Shown here: positions 1-12,515 of the stretch, piece after piece
Layout of the letters: every line of letters begins with the position of its first letter
Numbering within the stretch: position 1 is the first letter of the stretch
NCBI RefSeq assembly: GCF_032062135.1
Contig: NC_092859.1
Location: 87,415,164-87,479,163 of the forward strand
Source of the DNA: Pyxicephalus adspersus
Taxonomy: Eukaryota > Chordata > Amphibia > Anura > Pyxicephalidae
Direction of reading: 5' to 3'
DNA length: 64,000 nucleotides
Program-made: the position numbers and the translations under genes
Notes under the pieces: model-generated
Databases searched by the model: none
What the model was told of the DNA's origin: nothing
Seen by the model: only the letters and a program-made list of their open reading frames with translations

Positions 1-920
1 TGACGTGATATCTAGTGTCAGACCTCCTGGGGGTTACTAGCAAACTAAATAAGCAAAAAATGGGTATCAAATAAAAATATTCCATTAGTAAGTATACAAA
101 AAAACTATATGCAGCACAATTCACTTTTAACATCTGAAAACAGTTTAAAGTAAAAAAGGGAAAAAAGATCAGTTTGGGGAAAGATTCCAATAACTAATGT
201 ATATTAGTTACTGTACTGTTGTATTCCTTTAATCTTGGTAAAGCATGTCCAATCCAACCCCATTTAGCATACAAAGCAGTAATAGGCCTGTTTTATTAAA
301 GCTGTTCAAGCCTAATGAGTGATTCTATTCCTATTCATGTTTTTTGGGAAATTTACCAAGCTTAGAGTGGGGAATGGACAGGCATAATTTTAACCCAAGA
401 AATGCCTTTGGTTATGTTCGATATGTGATTATATATTGTAGTGCAAAACTACCAACAAAAGTATGGTAAATTCAAACGTTTAACCCATTCTGGGTAATTT
501 ATATACACTGTAAGGTTTTTATTACCTTTGTTTCAGATTTCTATGTGTGTTCTTAAGACACATGTCCATTGCTAAATAATTCTGAATGGGAGTGTCTGAG
601 TCATTTGAATCTGCTATAGCACTTTCCATGCTCCAAAGATAAAAGCTTCATTCATTTAAAAGTAATTAAACTAAAAGCGAAATTTCTAAAGGAATTAAAA
701 AAATTGACTTAGTGTAGATTCTTGTTCATAAGGTTTTCTTTAATGCACACTGAGCTGCATGTGTGATCCCAGCATTCCCTAGGCTGCAAGGAATGAATTA
801 CCTTCTGCATACATGCATGTAAATGATGTCATTATAAACCTTTGATGAACATGCCAATATGCCAATGCCGTTTGCATGTGTGACTATTAAAAAGCCAAAC
901 AATTTATTGATGGTATAGAG
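1..920. other. Unassigned AT-rich sequence
   Basis: No gene or repeat is recognised. The part from about 590 to 860 is somewhat less AT-rich and free of simple repeats, but nothing in it marks an exon. Confidence 0.5.
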
Positions 921-1320
921 CAAGGGTGTCAAACTCCAATACACAGTGGGCCAAAATAATTAACTTAGACAACGTCGTGGGCCAAACTTGAAACTGAAAT
1001 AGCACGTCTACTACAATTCCCTGCATCAAGAAAACAGTCCAAAGCGGGGCTTAATGTAATGAGTGTCTGGAACTCCCGCTTCACTGAAATAGCACTGCTA
1101 CTACAATTCCCTGAGTTTATAAAACAATCCAATACGGGACCATGCATAGGCAGAGAGGCCGCTGGTCTATAGTTGTAAGTGATGCCGGGAATTGTAGTAA
1201 CGGTGCTATTTCAATGCAGCGGTGGGCCAGCTGCAATTCATATTTAAGATTCCTTTGGGGTCCAAAAAAAAGAACGTTGCGGGCCAAGTTTGGCCCGTGG
1301 GCCAGAGTTTGACACCCTTG
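921..1320. mobile_element. hAT-type non-autonomous element, 400 bp
   Basis: The ends are inverted repeats, CAAGGGTGTCAAACTC at the left and its exact complement GAGTTTGACACCCTTG at the right. They are bounded by an 8 bp direct repeat GTATAGAG (913-920 and 1321-1328), the size typical of hAT insertions. Inside, a block starting ACTGAAATAGCAC is present twice in direct orientation about 90 bp apart (from 992 and from 1082), and a third copy lies inverted near 1185-1215. There is no transposase; the short frames across it are chance. The intact target duplication suggests a fairly recent, trans-mobilised insertion. Confidence 0.9.
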
Positions 1321-1328
1321 GTATAGAG

Positions 1329-4300
1329 GCAGTTAAATGTGTATAAAGTTTTTTTAAATACAAAATTACCATTATTGTGTATATTTTCAAAAGTCCTGTT
1401 GAATGATGAATACATTTTTAAAGAAGTGGAGATTCCTTATATTACATTACATTTAACATTTCCCCTTTATACCCTCTACTACTCCAACTATTGGCACACA
1501 TTGAGGAATTATCCCTTTTAGAGTGATTGAATATTCACTTTGCTAGGTGTACAACCTAAACTCATTTGGCAAATCTATCCTTAATTAATTAAAGAATAAA
1601 CATGGGTAAATTGGTCATTTCATCTTTCTCTTTCACAGAAAAACCACCAAGTGAATGGAAAAGAAAATGACCTAAATGTTAAAAATGACATTAGATACTT
1701 CTTAATGGGCTTATTGCCATATCCAATAGACCAAAATAGGAAATATAAATAAGTGAGGCAGTAATTCTAGTAAAATAATGAAAAATCCTAATATTATAGA
1801 ACTACAGAAATGCTGTTTAAAATAATGTGACAATGATTCACTGAGCTCTAATGAAGTGTAAGAAATCTTATATTCTATGTTTTATGTCATTTGTTCTAGA
1901 GCAGTTTAAACATGTTCTTTAAGGTTGCAATATGTGCCGAATGTTAGCAACAGAGCGTAATTGTATTGGTGACCTACTTTCAAAGTGCTTATTGCCATAG
2001 TAAGAAACTTCACCTAAAATCCAGGATTTGTGCATGCTAGCAAATCAGTTAGACATAGCTGAGAGAGTAACAGCTTGGCGCACACAGTCTCACTAATGCC
2101 AGTGGGTAGATTTCAATGGTGCACTGCCCCTTGACAACAGCTTTGAACAGAACATTTCATGGGGATTTTCTTAAATTTAGCAGTTGTCTTCAATGCTCGG
2201 AAATGCAAATACATTTTTAACCATTATGTCCATTTTTAATTTAGCAGTATAAATATTATTATTTCCTGGCATTTAGAGTGATATAATGTGCAAAGCATTT
2301 TTATGAAATAATAGAAAAGTAAAATGGTAATCAATTTGCTCATTGGCTTCATTTTTTTTGCATTGATACATTTATATTGATTGAAAATGCAGCGGCTTTG
2401 TATTTTTTAATGGTAAATGGGTATTTGATACATTTTCACTTAGAAAAAAATGAATGTCATGATTATGAAGAAATTAGGAAATATTTATTAAATCTTGATA
2501 TAAACCTAATCACATCCTCAGCATTGTCACAAACTTGTAGATTATTGTTGTCAATAATAAAAGGCATCATGTAGCAGATGTACTAACTAGGTAAGCCGAG
2601 CCAGAGGGGAGACCAATAATTCACTTTAGTTTACATTCAACTTCGCCTTTAGGACTTGATCTTCCATACAGTTCAGACAAAAACTGACTAGATTTATTCA
2701 CTCTCACTGCTGTTAGTGAATGCTGGTAAAAACTGTGAATTTTCCATTGCTGTCAGCATACTCTATATGCAGAGGTGTACATTCACTATAAATTTTCTAT
2801 AACTACTGCTTTCTACTAGATGATTTAAAGGTACTAGATGAAAGGTATAAGCAAATTTCAGTATAGAAAACCTGATAATAACAATAATAATAAAAGTAAT
2901 AAATAGATAGATAGATAGATAGATAGATAGAGAACAACAAGATATTTTGCCCTGATTTCCAGTATTTGGGTTTATCCCATTCCAGCCATATATAATATGA
3001 CTGACAAGGCGACTATCCAATAATACTTCAGTGCACGAATTACCATCTTGAGAGAAATGGGGGAATGAAGAAACCCTGTTTGGTGCTAGCAACCTGACAG
3101 GTGTCCTAATGTTATCCAGCGTGACAAGATGATGCTCCATTTTTTACAATTGCATTGTATGCCATTATTAGGAGAATTTCGGCTTTATATATTTGCTAGA
3201 AAAGAAACCATTCTGTTTCTGCTAAAAGGGCTAAGTATTGAAAACTTGAACAGAGAGAAGCAGCATGATCTTGGCAATTCTTATCATTGAGGATAGGCCA
3301 CGGTTCTCCATTATACAGAATTTGCAGTAAACTCTGCCTGTTAGTCATTATATCTTTTTTTGTGTGTGTCACTAGCAGCAGCTTTATTTATTTTTTAGCT
3401 GCTCAGCATTTTGGTTGAGTGTAGTATCTGTACATTTAAAATTACAAAAGAAATATATTGTCCTCATATATGGGGATGGCTGGCTGTAGGGTACACTCCT
3501 TGGTATGACTGCGGACTTGATGGGTTATGCCTGGGTTCAGCTCTGATATATTATAATGAAGATGAGGTCACGTTTACAAATACATTTTGAAACAATTTTC
3601 ATAGCACAATGATAGTAAAAATTAGCTGAAGGTACAGCTCAGGGTTAATGATAATAAAAAATGTCTAAAACCCTTGTAGGCATGAAGTTTTGGAATATTA
3701 ATTAAAAGTTGAAGAAACAACTTAAACAATCAAATTAGTCTCAAACAAACTGGTGTAAAGTGGCTCTGGCTGAAATATAACACAGATATTCATTATTATA
3801 AATGGATCAAAAAAATGAAAATAGTAATTAAAACCCACAAATGGGAGATTAGGAAATATATCAAGCGGATACATCAATTGACTATTTTTAACCACTAGTA
3901 ACTTGGTTGTGAAATAGGACTACATATCAAAACAATCAAAGAAATTTAGAAGAACAGACATATTTAAATAATCTGTCAAAGTATCAAGGAGGGACACATT
4001 CTGCACTTCTTTAAGAGAGGTCATAGGATTAAAATGGAAGCCAAAAGATAGGACTGGTGAATAAAAGCCATGAATTTGAGAGGATGTGTAATACCTATAT
4101 ATGCATTCTTTGGTAATAGAAGCAAACTTCAAAAGAACTCAGGGATCCTCATCAACCCCTATTATTTATCTGTACTATGCAGAATGCCTGAAATTGCAGA
4201 CTATCTCCTTCTACTGCATTATGGAAAGAGTATGGGTCAGGTAAGGGCTATAAACAAAAAAAATATGGAGGTATGTTGCATGTCATCCAATTTGTATGTC

Positions 4301-4462
4301 AAGTTTAATTTATAGAGAATTTGTCTTAGTTCTAGGGTAGTTGGTATGTTGGGTTTTAACCAATGTGGAATTTGTGAGTTTTTTGCTACAAGAATGGGGT
4401 TCATTATGAGCCCCATAATGGGTTTCATAATGGGAACCCCAGAATGGTTTGGGTTCATTATG
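1329..4462. other. Unassigned AT-rich sequence with one microsatellite
   Basis: No gene is recognised. A GATA array lies at 2903-2932. The stretch 1900-2240 is low in simple repeats and could be ancient unique DNA. The 125-codon minus frame at 2763-3140 runs through the GATA array (repeating Ser-Ile-Tyr-Leu) and has no recognisable domain. Confidence 0.5.
2903..2932. repeat. (GATA)n microsatellite
   Basis: About seven uninterrupted copies of ATAG/GATA. Confidence 0.95.
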
Positions 4463-4470
4463 GGCTAGGT

Positions 4471-5767
4471 CAGGGGTCAGCAACCTTTACTATCAAAAGA
4501 GCCATTTTGCCTCCTCTTCCACTAAAGAAAAATAGTCTGAAGCCGCAAAACATAACAGTTTATAAACTTTTAAAAGTTTTAATATTTTTTTAATTTTACC
4601 TGTTACAACAAGTGTGCATGTGTAGGCCTACTTTGAAATAAATTAAACATTGAACTATGCCCCTAGAAGCTTCCAGCTTCTAACGTATCATCCTGTTACA
4701 TTAGAAGCTGGAGGCTTCTAACGTAACAGGGTAGATTTTTTTGATGGGCAGAGTTCTTTATGTTCTGACGATGCCTTAGCGATGAAATTTTAAGGGGTGT
4801 TAGCCACAGGTGTCCCTCATTTGCAGCTTTAATTTTATTCAACTGTACCCCCCAATCTTGAGTAATTGGGGTTCAGGTGCTAGAAGCCTCCAGCAATGTG
4901 TAACAGGGTAGATTATTTTGATGGGCAGAGTTCTTTATTTTCTGACGATGCCTTAGCGATTCAATTGTAGGTGGTGTTAGCCATAAGTGTCCCCCACTTG
5001 CACCTCTATTTTGGTCACCTGTACCGCCTCCCCCCCGTTCCAGAGAAATTGGGGTTCAGGTGCTAGAAGCCTCCAGCAATGTGTAACAGGGTAGATTTTT
5101 TTGATAGGCAGAGTTTTTATGAGTTTTTAGGAGGTGTTAGCCACAGGTGTCCCGTACTTGCACCTCAAATTTTTTTCACCTGTACCCCCGTTTCCAGATA
5201 AATTGGGGTTTAGGTGCTAGAAGCCTCCAACGATGTGTAACAGGGTAGGGTTTTTTTGATGGGTGGAGTTTTTAGGAGGTGTTAGCCACAGGTGTCCCCC
5301 ACTTGCACCTCTAATTTTGTTCACCTGTACCCCCTTCCTTTTCCAGAGAAATTGGGGTTCAGGTGCCTCCAGCAATGTGTAACAGTAGATTTTTTTGATG
5401 GGCAGAGTTCTTTATGTTCTGATGATAGCCTAACAATTAAAAACAAAATTTTAGGGGGTGTTAGTCACAGGTGTCCCCCAATTGCACCTACATTTTTGGT
5501 TTTGTACATCTCCCCATTCCAGAGGAATTGGGGTTCAAAGGAGGGGGATGTCATTGTACACACCCATTTGTACACGCCCAGTGGTAGATTTATTTCACTG
5601 GTAGATTTTTTTCATTAGAACACCGGATAGGGAATCCCCCTCCTCCGCAGTGTCTTGGGAGGAAGGGGATCCCCCATCAGAGATCTCCCCGCGGCAGCCA
5701 AAGGGAGCCACAACAAGGAGGCTGAAGAGCCACATGCGGCTCCGGAGCTGCAGGTTGCAGACCCCTG
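4471..5767. mobile_element. hAT-type element, 1.3 kb, with internal tandem repeats
   Basis: Terminal inverted repeats are CAGGGGTCAGCAACC at the left and GGTTGCAGACCCCTG at the right (one mismatch). An identical 8 bp target duplication GGCTAGGT lies at 4463-4470 and 5768-5775. The ends carry sub-terminal sequence typical of hAT elements ('gagccatttt' and 'agagccacat...cggctc'). Most of the interior is five degenerate tandem units rather than a transposase, so the element is non-autonomous. Frames across it (for example 5292-5618 and 5595-5903) are by-products of the repeats. Confidence 0.92.
4725..5545. repeat. Five degenerate tandem units of about 140-183 bp inside the hAT-type element
   Basis: The unit start AACAGGGTAGATTTTTTTGA recurs at 4725, 4902, 5085, 5239 and 5381, giving spacings of 177, 183, 154 and 142. 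Each unit contains a GGTGTTAGCCACAGGTGTCC block, a 'CACCTGTACCCCC' block and an 'AAATTGGGGTTCAGGTGC' block. The shorter units lack part of the 'GACGATGCCTTAGCGAT' segment. The last unit, from 5381, has lost GG from the GGG of its start motif. Confidence 0.88.
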
Positions 5768-5775
5768 GGCTAGGT

Positions 5776-6139
5776 AATAGATTACCTTTGGACCTGTGGT
5801 CAGTGGTGAAAAGTGTCCTAAAAATGGTGATCAGTGATGAATGCTCCCCCAAGTATATATTTCTGTGACAATGGTGCAAAAATTTTGTGGGCACTGTAGA
5901 CACATTTTAAGGTACATTTTCAATGGATGTATAGCAGTATATTTGATTTTATAATGAACTATATAAGATATAAATAGTTCCAGATAGAATATGTTATTTA
6001 CTATAGCACCAAATAGTTTTATCACATTTATAGCAGTCTCAATGTGAAACAAATCATCTGATCAGTCAACACCACATTACCAACAAACAATAATTCCTGA
6101 CCTAAGGTCAAGCGGACACTGAACTGTGGAGACAACACA
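5776..6139. other. Unassigned AT-rich spacer
   Basis: Nothing recognisable lies between the hAT-type element and the next small element. Confidence 0.5.
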
Positions 6140-6393
6140 GTTGATTTACTAAAGGAGTTTAGGCTGTTGATTTAGAAAAGTGAATTATCTATTTACAAAA
6201 GATAATTCCCTTGGTTTAGTGCATGTGGAGAAGCAAAAATCATGTTTTTTTTGGTTTTCATTCTCTTTCCAATATTGGGTATTCTTTGTAAATGTAATTT
6301 TCACCCCATTCACTTAGCCAAGTGAATTATCCTTTACAGAATGATAACAGGTATTGGTAAATGAACAGCCTCAATTCCTTTGGTAAATGAACT
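6140..6393. mobile_element. MITE with about 28 bp inverted ends
   Basis: The left end GTTGATTTACTAAAGGAGTT continues to TAGGCTGTT. It matches the complement of the right end, which reads GTTCATTTACCAAAGGAATT and continues to GAGGCTGTT. A sub-terminal pair, AAGTGAATTATC, is present near both ends. There is no coding capacity. The class cannot be assigned because no clear target duplication is visible. Confidence 0.7.
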
Positions 6394-7169
6394 CTGATGG
6401 CTGAATATAGCAGAGGAAAACCTGAGCAGAGGATAAACAATCATAAATTGAGGGATATATACACGGGTAGTCCCCATATATTTATTTATATTTAGAATGC
6501 TAATACATACTGCTTTTACCAGGTCATAGTATAGTACAGGTAGGTCACCTATTCACTTTCTGGAATATTACTGATCCTTTCAAAGATAGTATACTTAAGA
6601 TTAATAATAGCACTCCTAATGGAGCCATCCTATCCAATAACAATTTTTCTTTTAAAAGCATTTTAATGGCTGATAATGGTTGATACCCAGCACTGCATCC
6701 ATTACTATTATATAGCACTTGAAGAAATTATACAATCAATGGCCATTTCATCTAGTATGGTTACATATATGCTCCTTTGTAAACTAGGAAGCAAAATAAA
6801 TAGGAGTTAAAGTGTGTGTATGTTTATTAAAACATTCTATTATACATTGATACTCTGAAGGGCAGTGATGCATTTTGCTTTCTATACAATTGCATTTTTT
6901 CTATTTGATTGCATCTTGACCTGGATTTGCTAAAAATTGCAGTGGCTCTGAATAATGCTCCCTGCGTTCTTTAAGAGAAAATTGAGAGAAATAGAAAGGT
7001 TGTCGGTGCTAACTTTCTTCTGAAAATGCAGACTCTCTGGCTGTTGTGCTGATTTAGTGACACATGGGTAGGAATAGCGTTAATAGAGTTTAGTAAAAGG
7101 TCTGAATCTGTATATTTGTGGCAGGCCACAGACGTCAGGCAGAAAAACGAAATATAAGCAATAGAGAAA
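6394..7169. other. Unassigned AT-rich sequence
   Basis: No gene or repeat is recognised. Confidence 0.5.
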
Positions 7170-7174
7170 AATGC

Positions 7175-7712
7175 ATAGAAAAAAAATAAGACGCTCCAGA
7201 ATATAGGACGCACCCAATTTTAAAGGAGGAAAATCTAGAAAAAAAAGATTCTGAAAGATTATTCCCCTTCTGATCACTCATGTGCCATTCATACCGTATT
7301 CCCCTTCTGATCACTCATGTGCCAATTCCCCTTCTGATCACTCTGTGCCGTTCAAATTCCCCTTCTGATCACTCTGTGCCGTTCAAATTCCCCTTCTGAT
7401 CACTCTGTGCCGTTCACTTACCTTTTTTTCCACTGTACGGCTGGGTAACTCCGTTAGGGCAGGGATCAGCTTGCTTCCGGCGTGCTTCCGGGTTCAGAAT
7501 CGCGGGGGCGACTTCTTTCGCACTACACTGCAGCCAGGAGGAGACACACGCTGCAGCCAGCATCGAGGAGACGCACGCAGGATCGGGTATCCGGTGAGTA
7601 TCCTATTTAAATTATTTTTTAACGCGGTATTTGTTGTATAAGACGCACCAACTTTTCCCCCCCAGTTTTGGGGAAGAAAAAGTGCGTCTTTTACGGCAAA
7701 AAAATACGGTAC
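7175..7712. mobile_element. Inverted-repeat element with 'AAGACGCACC' ends
   Basis: The left part has AATAAGACGCTCC followed by TAGGACGCACCC. The right part has ATAAGACGCACC and then, inverted, GTGCGTCTTTTACGG followed by AATACGGTA. Both sides are therefore built from the same GACGCACC word, as in a widespread vertebrate MITE-like repeat whose formal name I cannot give. The interior holds a tandem array and a GC-rich block (7420-7600). The exact left boundary is uncertain. Confidence 0.6.
7261..7416 (+). repeat. Five-copy tandem array of about 31 bp
   Basis: The unit ATTCCCCTTCTGATCACTC followed by TGTGCCGTTCAA starts at 7261, 7298, 7325, 7356 and 7387. The last three copies are nearly identical; the first two carry 'CATGTGCCA' variants and different lengths. 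Confidence 0.92.
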
Positions 7713-9024
7713 ATCTGAATGTCTCCACACTATCTAAATTTACAAATGGTATTGAGGGTTGGTTTTAAAATGAATGAAAATATGAAAATACTTTGCTGCT
7801 TTACCTTTCCTATACTATTGCTACCATATTTGCACTAGACAGACATCTGATTCCCTAAATAGCTTTCTTGATAAATACCCACAACCTTCTTTTGTTAGAT
7901 GTTGGGGAACATACACTGTAACTTATTTTAAAATAATGATATTTTAAGTATAAAAAGTATGAAATGTACCATTTAACTTTAGTTTATCAAAATGCAATGC
8001 TTTTCTGCCACATATATACTAACACTTTAAAAAGAACTTGTGGAACAGTTGTGCAGACAAGTGGAGATGTTTTGTTTTGTTAGTGTTTTATTTATTTTTT
8101 TTTAGTTGCCCTTAAGGACACATTGTTAAGTCATACTGTGTTTTAGGTGTGGTTACAATTTTAAGTGTTTTGCATGCAGAATTTGCTGTTGCTACAATTA
8201 TCACATTTACAGTATAAGTAGAGCTGAAATAGTCAGAGACAACAAATTCTGTATTAACAAATAACATAACAAGGAATAAAAAAAAAGGGTGTGAATTGAA
8301 TATCAAGTATTATATGGAACACGTAAATGTCTGTTTTGTAATGCATTTGCTTGGAGATGGACTATAAGTACCACTTGCATGCAAAACCATTTCCCAACAT
8401 GATCATTATGTAATTAGAATAATAATACCTCCGCTGTGAAGGAAACTTGCTGTTTATGATCACTCTACATGTGTTGCTGTCAGTGAATTTGTGAGAAATT
8501 TTACATTTTTGCTGCTGTTGATGGATACTTCTCCATCCTCTCAGTGTGTCACAGCTGCATAGGTTTGAATCAGAACAAAAACTCCGCTTTACTATATATA
8601 AGCTGTGCTGTCAGCATTGTGTGGTGTAGGATATGATCAAAGGCACAACATTTTCAAAGCAGTCACACACTGGTCTACAAATTACCTAACCTTTTCAGTG
8701 GAAGGAAAGCAGGAAAATGTGTGTTGGTTATATTTAGGGATTTCCTAATCTTCTTTCAATCTATAAAACCAATATTTTATTGGTCCAAACTCCTCTCACC
8801 CATTTAAACACAACACGCTAACCATTCTTGGTTACCTAATTCGTTTTTACAGTAATTATACTGTATATTTTGACAGTAACACTCAATTTTGTGTGTAAAA
8901 ATAGTAATATTCTTTTTGAGAATGGTTTTCTGCCCCCTAGTAATATCTCAGCTGGAGTTTTTTTTTTAGGTAAACAAAATGTTAAAAATGTAATGTATTA
9001 TATTGTAATAGGGTTACAACTGGT
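7713..9024. other. Unassigned AT-rich sequence
   Basis: No gene or repeat is recognised. It runs up to the 3' limit of the Tc1-like fragment. Confidence 0.5.
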
Positions 9025-9629
9025 ATATAAAATATCCCCTACCAGCTACATCACCAGCCTAAACCATTAAAAGGATGAATTTATATGATTGATGACAAAT
9101 TCTGACCCTACCATCTGAATGTAACAACAAAATCTGAGACTTATTAGACCAGGAACATTTTTCCAATCTTCTCTTGTCCAGTTTTGATGAGTCAATGCAA
9201 ATTTTAGCCTTAGATGTTTGTTTTAAACTGACTGAGTAGCCCATCTACTTCTGCATACCTTTGTTTCAAAGAGTTGGTATTTAGGTTACTGTTGGCTTTC
9301 TATCAGCTTGAACCGGACTTATCAATTTATGTCCGAAGAACTGCTTCTTACTGGATATTTCCCTCTTTTTGGATCATTCTCTGTAAAACCTAGGGATTAC
9401 TGTGTGTGTAATACAAACAGATCAGCAGTTTCTGAAATACTCAGACAAGCCTTCCATGTTTGAAGTTGTAGATATCACATTTTTTCACCCCATTCTGACG
9501 CTTGGGTAAAACATCAGCAGGTCATCTCGACAATTTATACATGCTCAAATGTATTGAGTTAGTGCCATGTGATTGGCTGATTGGATAATTGCAGTTGAAC
9601 AGGGGTACTTGATAATGTGTTAAGTGAAT

Positions 9630-9637
<8 letters not shown>
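9025..9637 (-). mobile_element. Tc1-like transposon remnant, N-terminal half of the transposase
   Basis: Read on the minus strand, this follows the Tc1-like lineage common in fish and amphibians. A degenerate terminal repeat lies at 9602-9637, followed by the helix-turn-helix DNA-binding region and then the start of the catalytic domain. A partly open frame (9059-9244) shows 'WSNKSQILLLHSDGRVRI', which corresponds to the first catalytic motif; the usual DES is NKS, so the first catalytic Asp is lost. Similarity fades at about 9025, so the second half and other terminus are missing. Frames are broken throughout. It is a molecular fossil with no activity. Confidence 0.82.

Positions 9638-9663
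<26 letters not shown>
9635..9663. repeat. (TG)n microsatellite
   Basis: About 13 uninterrupted TG units, adjoining the degenerate Tc1 terminal repeat. Confidence 0.95.
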
Positions 9664-9665
<2 letters not shown>

Positions 9666-9671
9666 AAATGA

Positions 9672-9715
9672 ATATATATATATATATATTCATATATATT
9701 TATTTATTTATTTTA
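9672..9715. repeat. (AT)n then (TTTA)n simple repeat
   Basis: A run of AT is followed by TATTTATTTATTTA. It forms a compound microsatellite with the neighbouring TG array. Confidence 0.9.
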
Positions 9716-11429
9716 GGGTTAGGAAAGGGCACAAAGGGGTTAATAACGGCTAATAATAATAATAATAAAACATCTTTTAACTACACACTTTTCCTGTCAA
9801 TGAATGGTGTACGTTTATTGATAACAGAACAAACACAGCAGCTTCTACTGCATTACCATAATTTATTATCACAGTATTTGTGTGGTTAGGAGGCAATGAA
9901 CCGATGCCCTAAGATGATGGTTGTCCAATGACAATTCATCTTGAGTATCGAATGGTTGCCATAAATTTTCAGTTTCATGGTACCCAAATGGTTAAACAGT
10001 GTCATCTCTATCAGGTGGTTAGATATTGATTACTGTTCTTTCAAAACCCTTTGATTTAACCCTGTTTTGGCTCATGTTTTACTTGTTGTTTATTAGGAAA
10101 AAATGTGGACACAGTTTGAATGTTTGTAAAAAAAATCTTATGTGACTACTTTGTGTAATATTTTGTCTTTGTTACAGGATTAATATCTACAGGGATTTGG
10201 GAATTATAGAGCTAAGTTATTTCTTAACAAAGTATGGGTGTGTGCACCACAGACTACCCAAAAATGTAAAAATGTTATAGTCTAACACCGTTGATTCTAC
10301 TTAATATCGAACCTATAGTAATAGGACAACATCAACAGTGCACAACAGTTCAGAAAGAAAACAAAGCCTTTAAAGGATAACTGCACTTATAAAGTACTGT
10401 CCATCACCCCCACCTGTAATTAATAAATGTACATGGCGTTTACTATCTGGGTTGTGCCATTAGATTGATGACCCTTTTTATCCCTAACTCTGATCCTTTG
10501 AGCTGGGTGATGTGCCAAATCTACTTTTGGCTGGAAAGTTCAGCCAGTTCCAATTGTTGCCTATAGGACCTAAAATTTGAAGCAAACTAGCAACCTACAT
10601 CGGCAAGAATTGGCCAGAAATCCGGATGATCTTCTGGCCAATTACATAGATCAAGTACGCAGAAAAGTGTTTATGCTCATACTTGCTGCTTGTGCTATGC
10701 ATTTTAGGCTTGTGAAAAAAAATATATGCCAGGAAGCTAGAATTTTTAGTAATTACGTTTTTTAAAAAGCATAAGATGAAACAAAGCACAGTAACATCAA
10801 TAAGAACTAAATAATATTTTAATGAAAGGACATGAATTAATGCATAGTGTATAACCAGCTGAACACCAAATTAAAAGTATATTTATTCAAATTTCCAATA
10901 ATTAGGTGCACTTGCAGATCAGTAATATTTAAGCTTCCTTCACAATAAACACTAGATGAATCACAGAAAGCCTGCTGTAGGTCACCCCAGATGGTTAACC
11001 GGTTGGACTTAAAATGAAATATTCCCTTTTTTTATTAGATATTTTATGAGCGCCTGAAATGTGAAACATCTGTTCTCAAAAATTAGAATTGAAATTTTAC
11101 CTACTTAAAATGATGTTTTATAAAAATGAACATTGGTACATGTAAAAATGAATAACCTCCACAATTAGTGATTTTTGCACCTCACTAATAATTATTTATA
11201 ATAATGTATTATTAATGATAATACATAGGTATACTAAATTAATAATATAATATATTATTATCTTGTCACAGTTAATCATTAGTACAAAATGGAAAACCAA
11301 CATTCACCACAGCATTTACCTACTAAATTGATTCTGAAATAAACCTATTGCTTCTTGTTCAGCAATTTTAGGCTACAGTTCATATGAGCAGACACTGGGA
11401 TACAGGGTACCTTGTGATTCTAACATCAA
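9716..11429. other. Unassigned AT-rich sequence
   Basis: No gene is recognised. A short imperfect inverted repeat ('AATTGGCCAGAA...TTCTGGCCAATT') lies at 10609-10643. Confidence 0.5.
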
Positions 11430-12180
11430 TTGTTAAAATTATTTATAAAGCACCTACATATTAAGCAAATAGAGGTTGCAAATGACAGACAAATACAAAC
11501 AATGGCAAAAAAGAGCTTGCAGTCTAAGAGGTGGGGGGACCGTAGTACACAATAGAAAGGGTGGTTTGTTAGTAATTGTTTACTATAGAGATGAAGACAG
11601 GTGGGAGAGTTTAAAAGGGAGGGTTTTAGGGCTTTTATATGTTTGGAGAGTAGAAACAAACCTAATAGGATGGTGAAGGGTGTTCAAGAGAGTGGGGACA
11701 GCTCTACAGAAATCTTGGAGCCATACATGGGAAGAGGTTATAAAAGAGAAAGTTATTGGTACGATATTGGAGTATCAGAGAGGATGGATGAGGATGGATA
11801 AGCTATGGAGGGATTGAAAAGCAAAGCACAGTAGTTATTTATTTCTGAAGCCAGAGTAGGGACCTGCAAAGAGAGGCAGCAGATGAGGAGTGATGGGAAA
11901 GATAGATAAGTCTAGCTGCATTCATGATGAATTCAAGAGGAGAGGGTCTGGTTAGTGGGATGCTGGAGAAGAGGATGTTTCAGTAGTCCCAGGATGAAAT
12001 ACCAAGTACTAGGAGTATGATGGTCTCTGGGACAGAAATGGGTGTGTTTTGGAGATGTTGTTTAGGTGGAAGAGACAGGACCCTGAGATAGTCTTAATGT
12101 GAAAACTAAAGGAGAATGCTGAATCGTGAGGAGTGGGGCAAATACCAGTGTTATTAAAAGTTAGAGGGATGTCCAACTGT
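11430..12180 (-). mobile_element. LINE 3' end (L2/CR1/Rex-like), 5' truncated
   Basis: On the minus strand this corresponds to the degenerate C-terminal end of a non-LTR retrotransposon reverse transcriptase ORF plus its 3' tail. Recognisable elements are 'CTTAGACTGCAAGCTC' (about 11515-11530), followed by a degraded 'TATGT...GCTTTATAAATAA' terminus at about 11436-11455. A cleaner copy of that tail occurs at 21676-21746. The frame 11426-11659 (minus) is a surviving piece. The exact LINE clade is inference. The 5' limit near 12180 is approximate. Confidence 0.65.
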
Positions 12181-12474
12181 CATTGTGTTATTTTTTCTAG
12201 TTGTCCTAATTGTGGTTATGAGTTGAAAAGCATCTCTGTATTTTGAAACAGTGGTACAAGGCTATATCAGGTACCTGCAGCATAGAAACTCAACCTAGAC
12301 CTAACCTAAAACTGATTCACATAGAACTTCTTCCTTACAGTATCTAAGAATGTTTTGATAGCACTGAGAATCACATGGAAAGTTTATTAGGAAACTACTT
12401 ATGATAAATTTGTGAGAAAAAAATGTCATACTAGAACATAGTTGTACATTATGGTCACTTCTATCTAGTCTATT

Positions 12475-12476
<2 letters not shown>

Positions 12477-12512
<36 letters not shown>
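12477..12512. repeat. (TA)n microsatellite
   Basis: About 18 TA units. It abuts the 3' side of the second Tc1-like remnant. Confidence 0.95.

Positions 12513-12515
<3 letters not shown>

Noticed and set aside
2763..3140. 125-codon minus frame as a gene
   Set aside because: It crosses a GATA array, has no domain, and has no start or splice support.
5292..5903. Overlapping 102-108 codon frames on both strands
   Set aside because: They are produced by tandem units and the right end of the hAT-type element.
7261..7416. CRISPR-like array
   Set aside because: Units are contiguous with no unique spacers, and the context is a vertebrate inverted-repeat element.
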